Shown piece by piece: positions 1-6,162 of a stretch of 7,533 bases of DNA. The stretch covers positions 1-7,533 of the forward strand of contig JAUVBO010000101.1 of the NCBI GenBank assembly GCA_030591195.1. The letters are read 5' to 3'. The translations under genes and the position numbers were made by a program. How positions within the stretch are numbered: position 1 is the first letter of the stretch; every line of letters starts with the position of its first letter. This stretch comes from Pseudomonadota bacterium (lineage in GTDB: Bacteria; Myxococcota; Polyangia; GCA-2747355; JACKDQ01). The notes beneath the pieces were generated by a model. That model was not told where the DNA came from. It ran no database searches and worked only from the letters and a program-made list of their open reading frames with translations.

Positions 1-19
1 AGCCGTCCTTGCGGAAACA

Positions 20-33
20 TGACATGGATGTCA
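20..33. repeat. Short palindrome TGACAT-GG-ATGTCA
   Basis: Two perfect 6-bp arms are separated by GG, and the unit is flanked by CATG on both sides. It lies about 60 bp upstream of the candidate promoter. This could be a dimeric-regulator operator, but it is a single copy and no regulator family can be named from it. Confidence 0.35.
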
Positions 34-92
34 GCCATGCGCCCGTTTCTTGTTGCCTGCGCGTTCGGCTCCGTCTGGCGGACTACAATGTA

Positions 93-120
93 TTACCCGG
101 CTATTTCAGTATGTTATGGT
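93..120 (+). promoter_or_regulatory. Candidate sigma70-type promoter for the three-gene operon
   Basis: A -35-like TTACCC (93-98) is followed after 16 bp by TATGGT (115-120). A TGN extension just upstream (112-114) makes an extended -10. Matches are only 3/6 and 4/6, so the extended -10 and the locally AT-rich context carry most of the weight. The predicted start near 127 would give a leader of about 70 nt before the ATG at 197. Confidence 0.3.
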
Positions 121-186
121 AATCGAGGGCCAGATTTCCCGGTTGGTCCAAGGTTTGCGATTCAGCTCCGTCGCGGCCCCGCGCTC

Positions 187-191
187 GAGGA
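187..191 (+). promoter_or_regulatory. Shine-Dalgarno GAGGA that decides the first gene's start
   Basis: GAGGA lies 5 nt upstream of the ATG at 197. The competing in-frame ATGs at 50, 116 and 242 have no comparable purine-rich site at a normal distance. I therefore place the start at 197. Confidence 0.55.
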
Positions 192-196
192 CGAAT

Positions 197-1903
197 ATGA
201 ACCACCGAAAGCAGCCCTCTCCGACAACCCGCTCCCGCGTGATGACTTCGCCCCAGATAACGCCATGGCTCTCGGTGGCGCTGTTGGTATCGTTGGTTGG
301 ATGTAGCGAATCCGCCGACCTTACCGCCGGGGCGCAAGCACCCCCTCGGGATGAGGGCAACGCGGGCGCCGAGCGCTGCTTCGGCGCCAATGACTGCCCG
401 CCTGGCTGGCAGTGCAACGAGTTCGGCTACTGCAGCCCGCTATCCGCCGCCGATGGCGGTGTGGGGGGGGACGCCCAGCCTGCCGAGGTGGAGGAGGATC
501 GGGAGGCCCCCCAGGGCGGAAAACGCTACGTCTACGTCGCCATTGCCGAGCAGGACATGGTGGTCAAGATCGACTCGAAGACCCTCCAGGTCCGGACGAT
601 CAAGGTCGGAGACAACCCCGGCGCCTTGCGCACCGTGGGAGGAGAGGATCTGGCGCTGCTGCTCGACCGCGACGACGCGACCGCCACCCTGCTCCGGTCC
701 AAGGCCGATGGCAGCGACGAGGTACTGACCCTGCCCACCGCCCGAGGGCTGAACCGGCTGGCGGTCAGCCCCGACGGGCGATTTGCCGTGGCCTACTTCG
801 TCGTCAGCCGCGAGGCGAGTGAGCTGCCCGGCGACACCTTCCAGGAGGTCACGTTGCTGCGGCTGGCGTCGCACCAGTCGGTCGACCTCTCCGTGGGCTA
901 CCGACCGTCCGGCGTCCAGTTCTCGGCGGACGGGACCCGGGCCTTCGTGATCACCGAGCAGGGCGTCTCGGTGATCGATCTGGCCGAGACCGTCGCGCCC
1001 GCGATCGTCCCGACGATCTCGTACTTCGAGGATCCGCTGACCGAGGCCAAGCCCGAGGAGGTGCGCGTGACACCCGACGGTGAGCTCGCACTGCTCAGGC
1101 AGCCAGGCGTGGCGGGCCTGCGCGCCGTGGAGCTCTCGACCGGGGAGATCCACGACCTGCCGCTGCCCGGCGTGCCGTCCGACCTCGACCTGACCCCCGA
1201 CGGCAAGCTCGCGCTGGCGGTCCTGCGCGACCAGCGCCAGCTGGCGATCATCGACCTCGAGCGCTTTCTCGCCGAACCCGGCCCGGGCGCGATCGAGATC
1301 CTGCAGAGCGAGCACCGCTTCGGTCAGGCGACCCTCACGGGCGACGGGCGGCGGGTCTTCCTCTTCACCAACGCTACCGACGACGAGGTACTGCTGGTGG
1401 TCGACCTGGCGACGCGGACGCTGGCGGCGATCCCGCTGCAGAAGGCGGTCCGTGCGGTGCGACCCGCGCCCGACGGCAAGACCGCCATGATCTTGCACAG
1501 CAAGAAGCCTGGCCCGCCAACGACCACCGACAACCTCGAAGACTACGTCGACCGCCGCCACGGCTACAGCCTGCTCGACGTCGAGTCGGGTTTCGTCAAG
1601 CTGCAGCTGACCGACGCCGCCGGCGGAGCGAGCACCTTCGATCCCTCGGGCGAGACCGCCTACCTGTTGCTCTCGGACCCCCAGCTCGGCGTCCGCCTGG
1701 TGGAGGCGATAGATCTCATCAGCTTCCTCGTCGTGCGGGTGCCGCTCGGCTCGAATCCGGCGTCGGTGGGGCTGGTGCCCGCGACCAACCAGGTCTTCGT
1801 CGCCCAGAACCACCCGCTCGGTCGCGTGACGTTCATCGACCAGGAGAGCCAAACGACGCGGACCCTCACCGGGTTCGCTCTCAACAGCCAGGTGATCGAA
1901 TGA
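197..1903 (+). CDS. Predicted lipoprotein with four-Cys module and seven-motif beta-propeller
   Basis: Predicted 568-residue lipid-anchored surface protein of unknown function. A basic N-terminus and hydrophobic stretch end in the lipobox LVGC (lipidated Cys36). A spacer follows, then a module with cysteines at 61, 67, 73 and 79, each six residues apart (CFGANDC, GWQC, GYC). The rest looks like a YVTN-type beta-propeller. It opens with YVYVA (about 111-115) and VVKID, followed by seven turn motifs of PDG type at about 191 (SPDG), 243 (SADG), 292 (TPDG), 333 (TPDG), 381 (TGDG), 424 (APDG) and 482 (DPSG), 41 to 58 residues apart. This is as expected for seven blades. No catalytic residues are recognisable; such propellers usually bind partners. 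ATG 242 is an alternative start that still leaves a shorter but usable signal peptide. The stop overlaps the next start (ATGA), so translation is probably coupled. Fold and location are well supported; function is not. Confidence 0.85.
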   Translation: MNHRKQPSPTTRSRVMTSPQITPWLSVALLVSLVGCSESADLTAGAQAPPRDEGNAGAERCFGANDCPPGWQCNEFGYCSPLSAADGGVGGDAQPAEVEEDREAPQGGKRYVYVAIAEQDMVVKIDSKTLQVRTIKVGDNPGALRTVGGEDLALLLDRDDATATLLRSKADGSDEVLTLPTARGLNRLAVSPDGRFAVAYFVVSREASELPGDTFQEVTLLRLASHQSVDLSVGYRPSGVQFSADGTRAFVITEQGVSVIDLAETVAPAIVPTISYFEDPLTEAKPEEVRVTPDGELALLRQPGVAGLRAVELSTGEIHDLPLPGVPSDLDLTPDGKLALAVLRDQRQLAIIDLERFLAEPGPGAIEILQSEHRFGQATLTGDGRRVFLFTNATDDEVLLVVDLATRTLAAIPLQKAVRAVRPAPDGKTAMILHSKKPGPPTTTDNLEDYVDRRHGYSLLDVESGFVKLQLTDAAGGASTFDPSGETAYLLLSDPQLGVRLVEAIDLISFLVVRVPLGSNPASVGLVPATNQVFVAQNHPLGRVTFIDQESQTTRTLTGFALNSQVIE

Positions 1904-3507
1904 GCTCGAAGCTAAGAGCACCCCTGAGATCCGCGCTGGTCGGCTTCGCCCTGGCGGCCCTGGCCGCGGGGTGTGTCGACCGCCCCCAGATCTGGTCGAC
2001 CCCCCAGCGACTGCTCGGGCCCTACCGGGTCGGCAACCAGGTGCTGTGGGTCGAGGCCACCCGCGGCGAGGTGATCGCCCTCGACCCGACCGTCAACCCG
2101 CCGCGGGTCCGCCGCCGGACCATCGGGCGCAACGCGCTGTTCGCCTCGCCCACCCCCTCGCGCGACGGGCTGGCGGTGCTCACCGCCGGCAAGGAGGCCC
2201 TCCTCAAGGACCAACACCCCGAGGCCCCGGCGCTGTTTCTCGTCAAGCCGTCGAGCGACGGCTTGACCCTGGTGCGTCGCTTCGAGCTCGACGGGGCCTT
2301 CGACCGCCTCGCCATCTCGGCCGACGACCGCTTCGCCGTGGCCTACTACGGCGACGCGCCCCAGCAGGGGCCGGCGGTGTTTCGCAACCCGAACGAGGTG
2401 GCGCTGCTTGACCTGGAACAACAACCGGGCGCCGACAACCCCACCCTGCGGACCCTGCGCTCGTTCGGCTCGGCGCCGCTCGGAGTGATCTTCTCGCCGC
2501 GGATGAAGGTGCCCCGGGGGGGAAAGCAGCGCACCCTCGCCCTGGTGCTGGCGCGCAACTACCTGACGTTCATCGACATGGACCACCGGGCGCGCTCGGA
2601 GATCACGGTCCCGCTCGCGCCCGCCGAGAGCGAGGCCGAGGTGATCCCCCAGCAGGTGCTCTTCGCGCCCGAGCAGCCAGCGGTCTACGTCCGCGCCGCC
2701 GGGGCGGCTGACCTCTTCGCCCTCAGCCTCGAGCCCAAGCCAGCGACCAACGAGCGGGAGAACGACTACCGCCCGACGATCAACCAGCCGAGCTCGGGCC
2801 GGGTGGTGGCCGACATGGCGCTGGTCGCCACCGGCGAGGACGGCGCCCCGTCGCGGATCCTCACCGCCAACGCCTCGGGCGACCTGTCGCTGATCGACGC
2901 CGCCACCAGCGAGTTCGTCACCATCGACGTCGGCGAGCCGGTGGACAAGCTGCTGCTGGTGCCGCCCGACAAGCCGACGCTGGCCCTGGTCTACAGCAGC
3001 AGCCAGCCGCGGCCGCGGGTCCATTTCCTCGAGCTCGACCAGCTCGCCGAGCGCCGAGAGGCCAACCTGACCCACCGCTCGCTGGCCAAGCCGGTGCACC
3101 AGCTGGTCCGGGTACCGGGCGACCAGCTGGCGCTGGTGGTGCACAACGACGCTCGCGACGTGATCTCGCTGCTCGACCTGGTGGGCGAGCACCACACCGA
3201 CACGCCGATCCAGGGGCGCCAGCAGCTCCACAGCTTCGACTTCGTCGGCGAGGACTACCTCGTCGGCGTCTCCCCCGGCATCGCGCGGCTCGGCCTGATC
3301 GACCTGAAGAACCTCCACGCGCTCGACCTGCGGCTCGACCACAATCCGAAGCGGGTGCTGGCGGTGGGACAGACGCTGGTCGTCGACCACGGGGCGGCCA
3401 CCGGGCTGGTGACGATCCTGCCCCGCCCTGACGCGAACCGCGACGAGGCGCGAGTTCTCTGGGGCTTCGTCCTCGGCGACCTGCTCGACCTCGGGCTGGA
3501 GGACTGA
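1900..3507 (+). CDS. Predicted lipoprotein, diverged beta-propeller paralogue
   Basis: Predicted 535-residue lipoprotein of unknown function. The signal peptide ends in LAAGC, with lipidated Cys25, the only cysteine I see. Unlike its upstream neighbour, it goes straight into the repeat domain without a Cys module. The two proteins look homologous. LAISADDRFAVAYY (about 140-150) matches LAVSPDGRFAVAYF in the upstream protein, in the same order relative to the preceding LTL/VRR-type strand and the following LLDL/LLRL strand. Blade-end motifs such as FIDM, SLIDA, LLDL and GLIDL recur, but the regular PDG turns of the first protein are mostly lost. The start codon overlaps the previous stop (ATGA, 1900-1903), with AGGTGA (1890-1895) 4 nt upstream. 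A propeller fold is inferred from this relationship. It probably acts with its two operon neighbours at the cell surface. Confidence 0.83.
   Translation: MSSKLRAPLRSALVGFALAALAAGCVDRPQIWSTPQRLLGPYRVGNQVLWVEATRGEVIALDPTVNPPRVRRRTIGRNALFASPTPSRDGLAVLTAGKEALLKDQHPEAPALFLVKPSSDGLTLVRRFELDGAFDRLAISADDRFAVAYYGDAPQQGPAVFRNPNEVALLDLEQQPGADNPTLRTLRSFGSAPLGVIFSPRMKVPRGGKQRTLALVLARNYLTFIDMDHRARSEITVPLAPAESEAEVIPQQVLFAPEQPAVYVRAAGAADLFALSLEPKPATNERENDYRPTINQPSSGRVVADMALVATGEDGAPSRILTANASGDLSLIDAATSEFVTIDVGEPVDKLLLVPPDKPTLALVYSSSQPRPRVHFLELDQLAERREANLTHRSLAKPVHQLVRVPGDQLALVVHNDARDVISLLDLVGEHHTDTPIQGRQQLHSFDFVGEDYLVGVSPGIARLGLIDLKNLHALDLRLDHNPKRVLAVGQTLVVDHGAATGLVTILPRPDANRDEARVLWGFVLGDLLDLGLED
3498..3503 (+). 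promoter_or_regulatory. Strong Shine-Dalgarno GGAGGA for the barrel gene
   Basis: GGAGGA lies inside the last codons of the second lipoprotein gene, 7 nt before the ATG at 3511. It is the best ribosome-binding site in the operon. It may let the third gene be translated well without depending on coupling. Confidence 0.7.
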
Positions 3508-3510
3508 CCG

Positions 3511-4224
3511 ATGCACACGAGCCGGAGAAGATCCCGAACCATCATCGCGCTGTCCTCGCTGCCGTTGCCGCTGCTGTTGCTGCTCGCCTCCCCTCCGGCG
3601 GACGCCCACAACGAGGTCTCACTGCGGATCAGCAACAGCTACCTGGCCGACGACAGCTTCGCGGCGATCTCGGAGGACAACCTGCTGCTGCAGGCCGAGC
3701 TGTCCTATGCCCGCGCCCTGTTCGACGCCCAGCGCGGGATCTGGATCGAGACCTCGTGGACCGTCGGCGCCAAGCGCGCCGACCTCTTCGGCACCGCGCT
3801 CGAGGCCCGCGGGCTGATCCAGTCGCTGACCATCGGCGGCCGCTACACCTGGCCGCTGCGCCCCTGGCTAGTCCCACAGGCCCGCGCCGGCCTCGGAGTG
3901 ATCTTCGGCGCCCTCTCGCTCGACGGTGACATCAAGCCTGGCGCGATCAACGGCGAGATCTCAGACGTCTCGGCCGGCATCACCGCCTACCTGCTCGCCG
4001 GGGTCCAGCTGCTGCTGCCGCGGCGCTGGATGTATGGCGCCGAACGCGGGATCACCGGCGGGGTGGTGATCGAGGGTGGGGTCACGGTGAGCAGCCCACT
4101 GTCCTTCTCGCTGTCACCCGAGCCGGACGAGGACCTGCGCACCATCCCGCTGTCGGGCACCGACGTCGGCTCGATGTCGATCACCGGCGGCGTGCTGCGG
4201 GTCGGCGCGCTGCTGCGGTTCTAG
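3511..4224 (+). CDS. Predicted outer-membrane beta-barrel protein
   Basis: Predicted 237-residue exported protein, probably a small outer-membrane beta-barrel. The N-terminus is strongly basic (RRRSR), followed by a Leu-rich core and a likely signal peptidase I site after ADA (residue 32), leaving about 205 mature residues. The mature part shows alternating, Gly-rich amphipathic strands: SLTIGGRYTW, ARAGLGVIFGALSL, AYLLAGVQLLL, GGVVIEGGVTV and GGVLRVGALLRF. It ends in a C-terminal Phe, the usual signal recognised by the BAM machinery. The size would fit an eight-stranded barrel, but I cannot count strands securely. The start lies 3 bp after the second lipoprotein's stop and has a strong ribosome-binding site. 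It is the last gene of the operon, so the three proteins probably form or serve one envelope structure. No specific family is recognised. Confidence 0.8.
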   Translation: MHTSRRRSRTIIALSSLPLPLLLLLASPPADAHNEVSLRISNSYLADDSFAAISEDNLLLQAELSYARALFDAQRGIWIETSWTVGAKRADLFGTALEARGLIQSLTIGGRYTWPLRPWLVPQARAGLGVIFGALSLDGDIKPGAINGEISDVSAGITAYLLAGVQLLLPRRWMYGAERGITGGVVIEGGVTVSSPLSFSLSPEPDEDLRTIPLSGTDVGSMSITGGVLRVGALLRF

Positions 4225-4235
4225 ACCTGCTCGGC

Positions 4236-4253
4236 GATCACTTGACCGTGATC
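4236..4253. repeat. Inverted repeat at the convergent gene ends
   Basis: GATCAC and GTGATC flank a 6-nt centre (TTGACC). The repeat starts 12 bp after the stop of the barrel gene and overlaps the last codons of the minus-strand gene. It could form a small stem in plus-strand transcripts. No T-tract follows on either strand, so it is not a standard intrinsic terminator. Confidence 0.3.
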
Positions 4254-5836
4254 TGCAGCTCGACCCGGTAGAGGTCGCGATCGATGCCGTTGTTGGTCTT
4301 GATGTAGTAGAGCGACGGTGAGGCCCCGGTGAACATGTAGACCTTGCCGGCCGACTGGTGGTCGACGAGGCTCGGGTAGGCGCCGGCCCACTCGGAGACC
4401 TGCTTGCCGCCCTCGTCCACCGGCCAAGGGTGGATCGTGCTGCCAAGCTTCAGCTCGTGGGAGCCAACCACCGCCTGTACCGGGGTCCAGGCGGGCAGCG
4501 AGAGCGACTTGGTCGAGCTGAAGGCGAGGTACCTCGAGCTGCCGGTGTGTCCGAGCAGCAGCCACCTGTCGGTCAGCGTGCAGCGGACGAGGTTGTGGGT
4601 CATCGAGAACAGGTCACCGTCGAGCTTCGGGTCACCGATCGGCACCACGGTACGCGGGCCGGGGTGGCTCGCCGCGTGGGTGAAGATGTGGGACGCGCCG
4701 TTCGCGATCACGCCGCTGACCGGCGTCCACGAGCTGCCGTTGTAGTGCTGCCACTTACCGTTGGCCCATCCGCCGCCGATGTCGGTCGTCCGGGCCAGCA
4801 GGAACCCGCGCCGGGGAGGAATCAGATCGACCGCTCCAGGCAACGCGCGCACCAGCTCCTCGACGGCGACGGCGATGTAGTAGAACCCACCCTCCTCGAC
4901 GATGTTCGACGGTCGGAAGAACCCATAGCGCGTCTCGCCCTGCGGGTAGACCGGCTTGGCCACCCCCTGGACGGTCCAGCGCTCGGGGGCGAGCACCAGC
5001 CGATCGGCCTGGTAGCTGATCGGCGGCACGAAGGGCGTGGTGGCGACGAAGCTCGCGCCCCCGTCGGAAGAGGTCATGTGGTGTACGGCATTGACCCAGC
5101 CAAAGGAACCGTTCGGTACGAACGGGCCGCACTTGCCCTGGACCGTGACCAGGCCGGGGTTGTACCACTCGTGGTGGGCCACGGCGTGGATCGTCTGGCC
5201 GTCCTCGGTCCAGAGTCCCGCGAGCATAAAGCGCGAGTCATAGATCGACTCGATCTCGTTCAGCGGCGAGTCGTAGACCGACGGCGCGGGGTCGGTGGGC
5301 TTGATCGTCAGCTCGCCGTCGGTGGTCGAGCTGACGAGGCGGTAGTTCTTGATCTGCGGCATGATCGCCGAGGCCCGCCCGCTGCCGTCGCGATAGAGCC
5401 GCAGCGGACCGTCGGGGTAGACGCAGCTGTTGAGAGCCTCGTACTGCCAGACCAGGCTCGGCGCGCTGACGATCGCGACCTCGAGCAGCTTCGCCTCGCA
5501 GGTCCCCGCGGCGCAGACCTCATCGGCGGCACAGCTGCCGCAGCTACCACGACAGCCGTCGGCGCCGCACGCGAGCCCGGCGCACCGCGGCACGCAGGCG
5601 TCGAGGGTGTCGACCGGCGGAAGATCGGGGGGGAGGTCGAGGGTCTGGTCGAGGGTCTGGTCTGGCCCCTGGTCGGGCGGGAGATCGACCTCCTGGTCCC
5701 TCTGCGTCCCACGGTCGACGAAGCTCAGGCCATCGGCAAATCCATCGGGCGAGCCGTCGTTGCCACCGCCGCTGCTCGCGCAACCGCTGACCGCGCACAG
5801 CACAAGCGCGATGGTTGCGATGGGTCTGCACCACAT
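4238..5836 (-). CDS. Predicted lipoprotein: Asp-rich stalk, eight-Cys module, sialidase-like domain
   Basis: Predicted 532-residue lipoprotein of unknown function. Residue numbers here count from the upstream ATG at 5845. The signal peptide ends in VSGC (Cys22). An Asp/Pro-rich stalk (about 30-82) contains DLPPD units and a perfect DQTL duplication. A compact module then carries eight cysteines at 84, 88, 93, 98, 102, 105, 111 and 116. Residues 120-535 form one large domain with many aromatic beta-strands and a single clear Asp-box, SSDGGASF (259-266). This suggests a sialidase-superfamily propeller, but I cannot identify the usual catalytic arginines and do not claim an enzyme. I prefer the ATG at 5836 because AGGA (5848-5845) lies 8 nt upstream of it; ATG 5845 has AGG directly abutting it. 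The gene converges on the barrel gene with a 13-bp gap and appears to be monocistronic. Confidence 0.82.
   Translation of the reverse strand: MWCRPIATIALVLCAVSGCASSGGGNDGSPDGFADGLSFVDRGTQRDQEVDLPPDQGPDQTLDQTLDLPPDLPPVDTLDACVPRCAGLACGADGCRGSCGSCAADEVCAAGTCEAKLLEVAIVSAPSLVWQYEALNSCVYPDGPLRLYRDGSGRASAIMPQIKNYRLVSSTTDGELTIKPTDPAPSVYDSPLNEIESIYDSRFMLAGLWTEDGQTIHAVAHHEWYNPGLVTVQGKCGPFVPNGSFGWVNAVHHMTSSDGGASFVATTPFVPPISYQADRLVLAPERWTVQGVAKPVYPQGETRYGFFRPSNIVEEGGFYYIAVAVEELVRALPGAVDLIPPRRGFLLARTTDIGGGWANGKWQHYNGSSWTPVSGVIANGASHIFTHAASHPGPRTVVPIGDPKLDGDLFSMTHNLVRCTLTDRWLLLGHTGSSRYLAFSSTKSLSLPAWTPVQAVVGSHELKLGSTIHPWPVDEGGKQVSEWAGAYPSLVDHQSAGKVYMFTGASPSLYYIKTNNGIDRDLYRVELQITVK
5639..5662 (-). repeat. 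Perfect tandem 12-bp duplication in the stalk coding region
   Basis: GAGGGTCTGGTC (plus-strand reading) occurs twice back to back and encodes DQTL-DQTL in the Asp-rich stalk of the minus-strand lipoprotein. Degenerate copies flank it (GAGGTC before, TGGCCCCTGGTC after). The repeat unit is a multiple of three, so changes in copy number keep the frame and only change stalk length. Confidence 0.75.
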
Positions 5837-5992
5837 GCACCCCATCCTGCCACAGCCATCGACGCCACTCTATCGCCGATTTCTTGCCGCCGGCGGGCGG
5901 ACGCGCGATGATCGATGCCGCAAGACGCTCCAGGGTCCCGGGCCTGAGGCCTCGGCCGTTTGCTCCCTGATCACCGGCGCTTGCCACACGAC

Positions 5993-6009
5993 GATCCGCG
6001 GGGCGGATC
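5993..6009. repeat. Inverted repeat GATCCGC-GGG-GCGGATC
   Basis: Perfect 7-bp arms flank a GGG centre. It lies about 155 bp upstream of the minus-strand lipoprotein start. No T-tract follows on either strand, so it is not a terminator. An operator or a chance GC palindrome are both possible. Confidence 0.4.
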
Positions 6010-6021
6010 CTCGAGCTCGTC

Positions 6022-6038
6022 TCCCACTTTTTCCCACT
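6022..6038 (-). promoter_or_regulatory. Candidate inverted MraZ-box pair
   Basis: TCCCACT occurs twice exactly 10 bp apart (6022-6028 and 6032-6038). On the minus strand this reads AGTGGGA-AAA-AGTGGGA, two GTGGG cores with the same 10-bp period as the array in front of mraZ but in the opposite orientation. MraZ is known to bind direct TGGGN-type repeats with 5-nt spacers. The pair could be an auxiliary MraZ site or could control the divergent lipoprotein gene, whose start is about 190 bp away. Two copies are much weaker evidence than five. Confidence 0.4.
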
Positions 6039-6045
6039 CTGGCGT

Positions 6046-6062
6046 CACAACAATATGTTGTG
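6046..6062. repeat. Inverted repeat CACAACA-ATA-TGTTGTG
   Basis: Perfect 7-bp arms flank a 3-nt ATA centre, in the AT-richer half of the intergenic region about 70 bp upstream of the mraZ -35 hexamer. The symmetry and the mild AT-rich centre look like a regulator operator. No family can be assigned. Confidence 0.5.
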
Positions 6063-6065
6063 TGT

Positions 6066-6078
6066 AGGTCTTTGACCT
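6066..6078. repeat. Inverted repeat AGGTC-TTT-GACCT
   Basis: Perfect 5-bp arms flank a TTT centre and begin only 3 bp after the larger repeat at 6046-6062. On its own it is short enough to arise by chance. The repeated 3-nt centre and close packing make the pair worth noting. Confidence 0.3.
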
Positions 6079-6131
6079 CCACCAATCCTTTGTAAGCCCT
6101 CAAATACGTAGCCATTTTCTGAAGCTCAAAC

Positions 6132-6160
6132 TTGACCGGTAGGGGTCCAGGTGTTGTTAT
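6132..6160 (+). promoter_or_regulatory. mraZ: Sigma70-type promoter for mraZ-rsmH
   Basis: TTGACC (6132-6137, 5 of 6 consensus bases) is followed after exactly 17 bp by TGTTAT (6155-6160, 4 of 6). A TGN extension precedes the -10 (6152-6154). The predicted transcription start is near 6167, inside the first MraZ box, leaving a leader of about 78 nt to the TTG start. The position relative to the repeat array fits direct repression by occlusion. Confidence 0.6.
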
Positions 6161-6162
6161 GG

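Larger units (their letters stand above)
1..196. other. Non-coding leader region upstream of the surface-protein operon
   Basis: No convincing gene is visible here. The frame of the downstream lipoprotein is open upstream to an ATG at 50, but translating it would put about 49 non-signal-like residues ahead of the lipoprotein signal peptide. The stretch around 84-125 is also visibly more AT-rich than the genes, as expected of a promoter region. It holds a 14-bp palindrome (20-33), a weak promoter candidate (93-120) and a Shine-Dalgarno sequence (187-191). The gene to the left, if any, lies outside the window. Confidence 0.6.
5846..6131. other. Intergenic region between the divergent lipoprotein gene and mraZ
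   Basis: No gene is convincing in this stretch. The half next to the lipoprotein gene is GC-rich and holds a short GC palindrome near 5887-5900. The half next to mraZ is AT-richer and carries regulatory-looking structure: three perfect inverted repeats with 3-nt centres (5993-6009, 6046-6062, 6066-6078) and two GTGGG cores on the minus strand (6023-6037). I could not find a convincing minus-strand promoter for the lipoprotein gene. Confidence 0.55.

Noticed and set aside
50..196. N-terminal extension of the first lipoprotein from ATG 50 or 116
   Set aside because: It would put 27 to 49 unrelated residues ahead of a lipoprotein signal peptide, and it lies over the AT-rich promoter-like region. 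The ATG at 197 has a proper Shine-Dalgarno.
19..306. Small 95-codon plus-strand frame at the left end
   Set aside because: No domain or ribosome-binding site, and it overlaps the signal peptide of the first lipoprotein in another frame.
440..1921. Long open frame on the minus strand opposite the first lipoprotein gene (493 codons)
   Set aside because: It is antisense to a gene with a clear signal peptide and propeller repeats, and its translation is rich in Arg, Asp, Gly and Val without domains, as expected from GC-rich codon bias.
3511..3606. Twin-arginine export signal in the barrel protein
   Set aside because: The RRRSR stretch lacks the consensus Phe/Leu after the arginine pair, and an outer-membrane barrel is normally exported by Sec.
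1912..3609. Long open frame on the minus strand opposite the second lipoprotein gene (565 codons)
   Set aside because: Low-complexity Arg/Gln/Val/His-rich translation, no recognisable domain; an antisense shadow of a better-supported gene.
4236..4253. Bidirectional intrinsic terminator between the convergent genes
   Set aside because: The stem is only 6 bp and no T-tract follows on either strand.
4238..5836. Active sialidase or other glycoside hydrolase
   Set aside because: Only one Asp-box is clear and no catalytic arginine triad or nucleophile could be placed, so an enzyme name would be unsupported.
4358..5911. Long open plus-strand frame opposite the minus-strand lipoprotein gene (517 codons)
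   Set aside because: No domain and an Arg/Val/Gly/Ala/Asp-rich composition; the minus-strand reading has a lipobox, Cys module and Asp-box.
6072..6107. Upstream TTGACC as a second mraZ promoter
   Set aside because: The -35 hexamer is good, but no acceptable -10 lies 15 to 19 bp away; AAATAC at 6102 is 24 bp away.
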